Positions 58,822-64,000 of a stretch of 64,000 nt of DNA are shown here, in pieces. The DNA is from Umezawaea sp049997955 (GTDB lineage Bacteria; Actinomycetota; Actinomycetes; Mycobacteriales; Pseudonocardiaceae). Every line of letters starts with the position of its first letter. Position 1 is the stretch's first letter. The translations under genes and the position numbers were made by a program. The stretch covers positions 372,001-436,000 of the forward strand of contig JAEBDY010000006.1 in assembly GCA_049997955.1 (NCBI GenBank), written 5' to 3'. A model generated the notes under the pieces. It did not search any database. It was not told where the DNA came from and saw nothing but the letters and a program-made list of their open reading frames with translations.

Positions 58822-59668
58822 CCCGTTCGACGCCCTGCACCTACCGGTCCGCCCGGTCGACCCGACCCCGGACTTCGCCGCACGCCTGCGCGAACGCCTG
58901 GAAGAAGCGGTGCTGCAACCGGAACGAGGACACATGACAACCACAGGACCCTTGACCCCGTACCTGGCCGTCGTGGACGGCCGCGCCGCACTGGACTTCT
59001 ACGTCGAGGTCTTCGGAGCCGTCCGGCGCGGGGAGCCGGTCGTGATGGAGGACGGCAAGATCGGCCACGCGGAACTGGCGTTCGGCGGCTCGGTGTTGAT
59101 GCTGGCGGAGGAATTCCCGGAAATCGGGCACGTGGCACCCACTTCCAGCAACCCGTCGTACCGCTTGGAGGTGACCGACGTGGACGCGGTGGTCACGAGG
59201 GCCGTAGAACGCGGCGCGTCACTCGTACGGCCAGTGGAGAACACCGACCACGGACGCGGCGGAACCGTACTGGACCCGTTCGGCCACCGGTGGCTGTTGA
59301 CCGAGGCCGCACCAACCCCAACGACCTCAACGACCCCGGCCCACGGCGAGCTGGGCTACCACACGTTCCAGGTACCGGACGCCGAGGCGGCCAAGACGTT
59401 CTACGGCGCCGTGCTGGGGTGGCGGTTCACGCCGGGGCGGGTGGAAAACGGTTGGCAGGTAGAGGGAACAGGCGGAATGGCAGGCCTGTGGGGCGGCCAG
59501 GGACAGGTCGGCTGGAAGTTGATGTACGCCGTGCGGAACCTGGACGTGGCACTGCAACTGGTTCGGGAACACGGAGGAACCACCGGCAAAGCAGAACGGC
59601 AGGCCTACGGCCTGTCCGCCGAGTGCGTAGACAACCAGGGCATCGAGTTCTGGCTCTGGGAGGTATGA
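58814..59668 (+). CDS. VOC fusion protein with anti-sigma-like N-terminus
   Basis: 284 residues from ATG at 58814. Residues 1-35 (DPFDALHLPVRPVDPTPDFA, then RLRERLEEAV) resemble the start of partners often coded next to ECF sigma factors. Two glyoxalase-fold modules follow: about 44-165 (LTPYLAVVDGRAALDFYVEV, GHRWLL) and about 178-284 (YHTFQVPDAEAAKTFYGAVL, WKLMYAV). The coupled start suggests the protein senses a small molecule and modulates the sigma factor. A detoxifying enzyme made on sigma activation is the alternative. Confidence 0.75.
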   Translation: MTDPFDALHLPVRPVDPTPDFAARLRERLEEAVLQPERGHMTTTGPLTPYLAVVDGRAALDFYVEVFGAVRRGEPVVMEDGKIGHAELAFGGSVLMLAEEFPEIGHVAPTSSNPSYRLEVTDVDAVVTRAVERGASLVRPVENTDHGRGGTVLDPFGHRWLLTEAAPTPTTSTTPAHGELGYHTFQVPDAEAAKTFYGAVLGWRFTPGRVENGWQVEGTGGMAGLWGGQGQVGWKLMYAVRNLDVALQLVREHGGTTGKAERQAYGLSAECVDNQGIEFWLWEV

Positions 59669-60023
59669 CAAAGCCAGCAGCCAACAGCCAACAGCCAACA
59701 GGCTGGCACCACACCACACCACACCAGACCCAAGCCAGGGCCCAAGACGTGGCCGATTTTACTCGGGGGATTTGACCCTTAAAATTGGTGATCGGGCAGG
59801 CTTTCGGGACTGCCCTTTTAGCCCGATCAAGGGTCAAATCGAGGGGTCCCCGAGTCAAATCGGCCACAGCACGACGGCGGCTGGGCCAGTGCTCGGCGCC
59901 GCTGGGAGCCACCATCGGCCGCTCGCGGTCGCTGGGAGCCGAAGCCAGCCCCCACCACCGCCGAACCCGAACCCGGCCCCACAGCACAGCGGTAGCCGGC
60001 TCACCACCGAACCCGACCCAGCC
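59669..60023. repeat. Spacer with a 115-bp composite inverted repeat
   Basis: No gene lies here. From 59751 to 59865 two long imperfect arms pair: GGCCGATTTTACTCGGGG with CCCCGAGTCAAATCGGCC, then GATTTGACCCTT with AAGGGTCAAATC, then GATCGGGC with GCCCGATC. An inner GGGCAG/CTGCCC hairpin caps them. It lies between convergent genes, so it may stop both transcripts; its size also fits a MITE- or REP-like element. At 59674-59730 short ACAGCCA and CACAC runs occur. Confidence 0.8.
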
Positions 60024-62402
60024 CTACCCCAGGATCTCCCGCAACTGGGCCAAAAGCTCCCCCCGACTGGTACACCCCAACCTCTGCCGTATCCGAGCCA
60101 TGTGGTGCTCAACCGTCTTGGCGGAGATGAACAACCGATCCCCCACCTGCTTGTAGGTCATCCCCCCGACCACCAGCTCGGCCACTTCCCGCTCCCGGTC
60201 GCTCAACTGCCCGACCTCAGCCGACGGCGACGGCTCGGCGCTGGGCTTCTTCACGCTCACCGGTCGCCCTTGCAGCAACCGGGCGCAGTCGAGCAACCGC
60301 ACCATCGCCTGCCGGTCGGTGGTGCGGATGGCCGCCTGCCCGGCCAACCGGGCACCGTCCCACCACTGCCCCGCGGCGTGCAGCCCGCGAGACGCCTCCT
60401 CCACCCGATCCGGCTCCACCTTCCCCGCCACCACGTCCAGCCAACTCTCGGCGGCGTCCGACACGATCGCGTTGTACCGCGTCCGTCCACGGTGGACGGC
60501 CAAGGCGGCCGCGTGCTCCTCCGCCACGTCCGTCTGCTCGGCGATGATCGCCGCGTGCAGGCAGCTCCAGTGCAGCGGAACAGCCCACAGCGGCGGGTCC
60601 CCCAGGTCCCGCAGCAGCGATCGGGCCGCGACGAGGTGCGGGGCCAACCGGTGCTGGTCGCGGAGCCGAGCCGCGGCGGCGGCGAACTCCCCCAACGGCA
60701 GGAACGTGAACAGGTCGACCGGGTGCCGCAGCACCGCTTCGCAGACCTGGTCCCACGTCCGCTTCATCGTCGCGAGGTCGCTGTTCCGCCGCGCCACGCC
60801 GATCTCCAGGGCGACCGCGAACAGCCAGTCGCGCGGCTCCAGGCGCTTGCCGGTCTTCTTCAACGCCAGCAGGCAGTCCTTGGCCTCCGTGAGGTTGCCG
60901 CGGACCATGGCGATCCACGCGCGCAGCACCACGTGGCGGATGGTCATCAGCGTGCCGCCCACCCTGGCGGTGGCGGCGCGTTCCAGCACGGATTCCGCCA
61001 CGCCGGATTCGCCGCAGTGCAGGGCGACCAGCGCCGCCAGCGCGGCGGGGCTGTCCGGTAGCAGCGCGGCCTTGCCAACGGGTTCCAGCAGGCCGGACGC
61101 GCGGACCAGGGTGGACAGCGCTGTCATCGGTTCGCCGGTGACCGTCTCGCGCACGCCCTGGGCCATCAGGGCGGCGGCGCCGTCGAACGAGGTGGGTGGC
61201 GCGGTCGGCAGGTCCAGGTCTCCGGGGACGTGGCCGGTGCCGATGCGGCCGACGACGGCGAACGCGGCCGCGGACGGCGTGGACGACCAGCGGTACAGCT
61301 CGGTGCTGCGCGCCAGCTGTCCCCGGTGCGCCAGTGCCACCGCGGCCACCTCGGCGGCGGTGGCGCGGTGCGGCGACTCCGGGCCGGTGATCACCTGGTC
61401 CGCCAGGCGCAGTGCGGCGTCCAGGTCGCCCGCCATCGCGGACGCGGTGGCCCAGCGGGCGGCCACCTCGGGGCTCGGGGTGCCGGTGGACGCGCTGGCG
61501 GCCAGCAGTCGGGCGGCCAGCGCGGGATCGGCGTCCAACGTCTCCGCGGCGGCGGCTTCGAACGCGGCAGCGACGCCGGGGCCGCCAACGCCCGTGCCGA
61601 TGAGCGGTCGGACCAGGTCCAGCACCGGGCCGCCCGCGGCCAGTTGCAGTTCGGCCAGCCGCTGGCGCACGGCGATGCGGCGTTCGGCGCGGCTCAGCAG
61701 CGCCACCGCTCGGCGCGCCAACGGGATCAGGGTGCCGTCCTGGGCCAGCAGGCCGGTCGCGCGGCCCGCCTCGATCACCTCGCCCACGGCGTCGAAGTCC
61801 TTGCCCAGCAACGATCCCAGCAGGTCGAGCCGCAGGCCCGCGCCCGCTTCGGCGGCCAGCAGGAACTTCTGCAGGTCGCCGTCCAGCCAGTCGAGTTCCT
61901 GGCGGAACGCGGCCACGGCGTCGGCGGGCACCTCGGCCGACGTGATGCCCGCGAGCCGGTCCACGAACAGCGGGACCCCGCCGGTCTGCTGGTGCACGAA
62001 GTCGACCACCGCCCGGCTCGCCGAGGCGGGCAGGTACTCCTTGACCTGGTCCTTCGTGAACACCGTCGGCATCAGCGCCCGCCAGCGGCCGACGGACTCG
62101 GCCAGCACCCGCTGCCGGGGCCACGGCCGGTAGGCGACCACGAGCCGGGGGTCGTCGGCGGTGAGCAGGTCCCGCAGGCTCGGCTCGTCCAGCAGGTGCG
62201 CGTCGTCCACGAGCCGCACGGACTCGCCCGCGTCCAGGTAGACCCGTTCGACCTCACGCAGGATCGCGGACTTGCCGTACCCGCCGGGCGCGACCACCCC
62301 CAGCCGCAGCGGTGCGGACGGGTCGGCGGCGACGTCGGCCAGCAGCCTGCGGGTCGCGTCGTCCGGCAGGAGGGCGGGGTGCGTGGTCGATAGGTGGCTC
62401 AA
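60024..62402 (-). CDS. LuxR-type STAND regulator, IniR-like
   Basis: 792 residues from a TTG start that overlaps the upstream stop (TTGA). A small N-terminal ATPase has a P-loop-like APGGYGKSAIL (Lys44, Ser45) and LVVAYRPW. A long helical-repeat region follows, then a C-terminal LuxR HTH (LSDREREVAELVVGG, MTYKQVGDRLFISAKTVEHH). Together with the Hsp70-like neighbour and the IniB-like gene across the promoter it resembles IniR, the ATPase regulator of the mycobacterial iniBAC envelope-stress operon. Confidence 0.85.
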   Translation of the reverse strand: MSHLSTTHPALLPDDATRRLLADVAADPSAPLRLGVVAPGGYGKSAILREVERVYLDAGESVRLVDDAHLLDEPSLRDLLTADDPRLVVAYRPWPRQRVLAESVGRWRALMPTVFTKDQVKEYLPASASRAVVDFVHQQTGGVPLFVDRLAGITSAEVPADAVAAFRQELDWLDGDLQKFLLAAEAGAGLRLDLLGSLLGKDFDAVGEVIEAGRATGLLAQDGTLIPLARRAVALLSRAERRIAVRQRLAELQLAAGGPVLDLVRPLIGTGVGGPGVAAAFEAAAAETLDADPALAARLLAASASTGTPSPEVAARWATASAMAGDLDAALRLADQVITGPESPHRATAAEVAAVALAHRGQLARSTELYRWSSTPSAAAFAVVGRIGTGHVPGDLDLPTAPPTSFDGAAALMAQGVRETVTGEPMTALSTLVRASGLLEPVGKAALLPDSPAALAALVALHCGESGVAESVLERAATARVGGTLMTIRHVVLRAWIAMVRGNLTEAKDCLLALKKTGKRLEPRDWLFAVALEIGVARRNSDLATMKRTWDQVCEAVLRHPVDLFTFLPLGEFAAAAARLRDQHRLAPHLVAARSLLRDLGDPPLWAVPLHWSCLHAAIIAEQTDVAEEHAAALAVHRGRTRYNAIVSDAAESWLDVVAGKVEPDRVEEASRGLHAAGQWWDGARLAGQAAIRTTDRQAMVRLLDCARLLQGRPVSVKKPSAEPSPSAEVGQLSDREREVAELVVGGMTYKQVGDRLFISAKTVEHHMARIRQRLGCTSRGELLAQLREILG

Positions 62403-63694
62403 CGGCCGTCCTCGTCGTCAGCGGTGGGGGCGCTCCGGCGCGAGCCCGCGGGCTTGAGGCCCCGGACGACGCGTTTCACGGAGCTGCGCGGCAGGTCGAG
62501 CGGGGTGATGTCCACCGGCGGTCGTGGTGGTGGAGCGGTGAACTCGTCGTCGACCAGGCCGAGTTCGCCGACCGGGAAGCGCAGCGACGGGTCGTCGAAC
62601 CGGCGCAGCACCGAGGTTTCCCGCGGTTCGGGTTCGGCGTCCGGGCCTTCCACGACCCGGCGGGCGAGGAGGGCGGCGCCCTTGACCACGGACGTCTCGG
62701 GGGCGGCCTCGATCGCGATCCGGCCGCGCAGGGCTCCGGACACGACCTCGGCGACCAGCGGGACGCGGACGCTGCCGCCGACGAGCAGCACCACGTCGGG
62801 GTCGCCGTGGGCGGTGGTGGTGCGGACGAGCGTGTCGACGGCGAGGTCGACGGTGGGGCGGATCAGGTCCTCGAAGCGCGGGCGGGTGAGGACCACCTCG
62901 CGGACGCCGTCGGCGAGGTGCACGGGCACGACGACCTCGGGCATGACCGACAGCGCGCGCTTGGCGGCCTCGCCGTCGAAGCGGAGCCGGGCGAGCACCT
63001 GCGCGACCCACGGGTCGGCGGGGTCGAGGTCGGTCAGGTCGCGGCCGAGGGTCGCGCGCACGTGGCCGAGGACGGCGTCGTCGAAGTCGACGCCCGCGGG
63101 CTGGTCGTGGCCATCGGCCGCGCCCACCAGTTCGGGCGCCGAGTCGAGCGAGCGGCGGACGACCGCGGTCGAGAAGGCGTGGCTGCCGAGGCTGAACACC
63201 GCCTGGACGTCGCCGTTGCCGCCCGCGGCGAAGTGGTTCTCGACGGCGGCGAGGGGTTCGGCGACCAGGGTGCACCGGGTGACGCCCGCGTGCCGCAGCG
63301 CCTGCAGGAACAGCTCCTTGCGGAGCGCGCCCCACTCGGCGGGGTGCGTCACGGCGATGTGCGCGGCCGGTTCACCCTCGCGGTCGGCGACCTGGCCGAC
63401 CACCCACACGACCAGCAGCGCGGCCAGGTCCTCCGGGGTGACCCAGTCCTGGCCGAGCAGCACCGGGACCTCGTCGCCGATCCGCCGGGCGAAGCCGGTC
63501 GCGGTCAGCCAGGGGTCGCCCGCCTCGCCGACGGCGTACTCGCCGTCGGAGGTGATCCGCACCGTCGACGCGACGCCACCGCCCGGCCCGCCGAGGCCGA
63601 CCACCTCGACCTCCGGCCTGCCCACGCGGGCGAGACGGCAGATCGCGGCCGCGGTGCGGGTGGTGCCCACATCGACCCCAAGTACGTAGGGCAA
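62399..63694 (-). CDS. Hsp70 (DnaK)-like ATPase of the Ini-type locus
   Basis: 431 residues from a TTG start at 63694, with AGGAG upstream. Actin-fold motifs: phosphate 1 VLGVDVGTTRT, VAVTHPAEWG-like segment (AVTHPAEWGALRKE), AEPLAAVENHF and adenosine motif VLLVGGSVRVPLV. It lacks the DnaK substrate-binding domain and ends in a Pro-rich, then basic tail. It is translationally coupled to the IniR-like regulator, so it may signal to that regulator rather than fold proteins. Confidence 0.87.
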   Translation of the reverse strand: MPYVLGVDVGTTRTAAAICRLARVGRPEVEVVGLGGPGGGVASTVRITSDGEYAVGEAGDPWLTATGFARRIGDEVPVLLGQDWVTPEDLAALLVVWVVGQVADREGEPAAHIAVTHPAEWGALRKELFLQALRHAGVTRCTLVAEPLAAVENHFAAGGNGDVQAVFSLGSHAFSTAVVRRSLDSAPELVGAADGHDQPAGVDFDDAVLGHVRATLGRDLTDLDPADPWVAQVLARLRFDGEAAKRALSVMPEVVVPVHLADGVREVVLTRPRFEDLIRPTVDLAVDTLVRTTTAHGDPDVVLLVGGSVRVPLVAEVVSGALRGRIAIEAAPETSVVKGAALLARRVVEGPDAEPEPRETSVLRRFDDPSLRFPVGELGLVDDEFTAPPPRPPVDITPLDLPRSSVKRVVRGLKPAGSRRSAPTADDEDGR

Positions 63695-63933
63695 CTCCGG
63701 GACTCCTCACTCACCTGTTCGTACCAGTCCTACGTACACGGGTGATCAATGGCCCACAAGCGCGTCCCCTAATCCCCTAGGGGGTGAACGAAAATCACCC
63801 CATCGGGGATACGACATCTACTGGGAGTGATCCCCGATGTCGGGTGATCCCCCAGCTCCTAGATTTCTCCCCAGTGCCGGATCCGCAGTTCTCCCGGCTC
63901 CCCGACACCCCGCATGACCTTTGGAGATCACCA
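63695..63933. promoter_or_regulatory. Divergent control region of the Ini-like locus with dyads
   Basis: Within 240 bp there are three dyads: CCCCTAGGGG (63774-63783), GGGGTGA/TCACCCC (63781-63787 with 63795-63801) and CATCGGGGAT/ATCCCCGATG (63801-63810 with 63830-63839, 19-bp spacer). They lie between the Hsp70-like and IniB-like starts, the expected place for binding of the LuxR/IniR-type regulator. Confidence 0.6.
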
Positions 63934-64000
63934 GTGAGCTCGAACACGCTGCACGAATTCGTCCTCGGTCTGCTCAGCGACCCGACCGCGCTGGCCGACT
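63934..64000 (+). CDS. IniB-like protein, 3' part outside the window
   Basis: Only 22 codons are present, starting GTG at 63934 with GGAG 7 bp upstream. The sequence TLHEFVLGLLSDPTALAD resembles the N-terminal IniB domain (a short amphipathic helix with LxxLF/LL and a following SDP). The divergent IniR-like and Hsp70-like genes support this. Cut by the window end. Confidence 0.65.
   Translation, partial: MSSNTLHEFVLGLLSDPTALAD

Overview
The window is chromosomal DNA of a very GC-rich actinomycete. An AfsR/SARP regulator, PPE/EspG/EspC-like type VII (ESX) substrates, an FtsK-type conjugation protein, ECF sigma factors and an IniB/IniR-like locus together fit a member of the Pseudonocardiales (Actinosynnema/Saccharothrix/Lentzea-like). 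That placement is inference from gene content; no rRNA is present.

Layout. 1-3.0 kb: the end of a secreted penicillin-acylase-type hydrolase and an FkbM methyltransferase. 3.03-15.21 kb: a 12.2-kb actinomycete integrative and conjugative element (AICE) inserted in a tRNA-Arg(CCT) gene and bounded by 107-bp direct repeats. Its core operon (small zinc protein, TraB/FtsK-like translocase, RepSA-like initiator, Xis, tyrosine integrase) runs leftwards. Next come small unknown genes, an HTH regulator and an HTH-DUF5919/Nudix pair. AT-richer cargo sits at both ends: a membrane protein on the left, and HD, HNH and DUF6414-like proteins on the right.

15.5-28.6 kb: a type VII secretion substrate locus without secretion machinery. 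Two leftward transcription units each carry a near-identical promoter block with three CCAACG hexamers 11 bp apart, which is the arrangement SARP regulators bind. A SARP gene lies divergently beside the first unit. Unit 1 encodes a PE-like protein, a PPE-like Gly-rich protein, EspG, a YbaB-like protein, an EspC-like protein and a WXG protein with a Pro-rich 26-residue repeat. Unit 2 encodes a second YbaB-like protein, a WXG protein and a 626-residue protein. The last ends in a domain that I read as an ADP-ribosyl cyclase/CD38-like NAD glycohydrolase. This is the most interesting system in the window.

28.6-46.8 kb: mostly housekeeping and regulatory genes. They include a YeiH-type transporter with its GntR regulator and a shared operator, a lytic transglycosylase, a metallophosphoesterase, TetR/AraC/ArsR regulators, VOC and SRPBCC proteins, an alpha/beta hydrolase, an aminoglycoside phosphotransferase-like protein beside a PaaK-like adenylating enzyme, a DUF305 lipoprotein, a discoidin-DUF1996 protein, an ECF sigma factor fused through a membrane segment to a GH128 glycosidase, and alkylation-repair genes (ogt, ada-alkA).

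47.5-64 kb: a 1354-residue HTH-NTPase-WD40 protein, two glycosyltransferases, a DUF2165 membrane protein, a PAS-GGDEF-degenerate EAL protein, a TetR/carboxylesterase pair, an ECF sigma factor with a VOC-fusion partner, a long hairpin repeat, and an Ini-like locus (LuxR/STAND regulator and Hsp70-like protein, divergent from an IniB-like gene cut by the window end).
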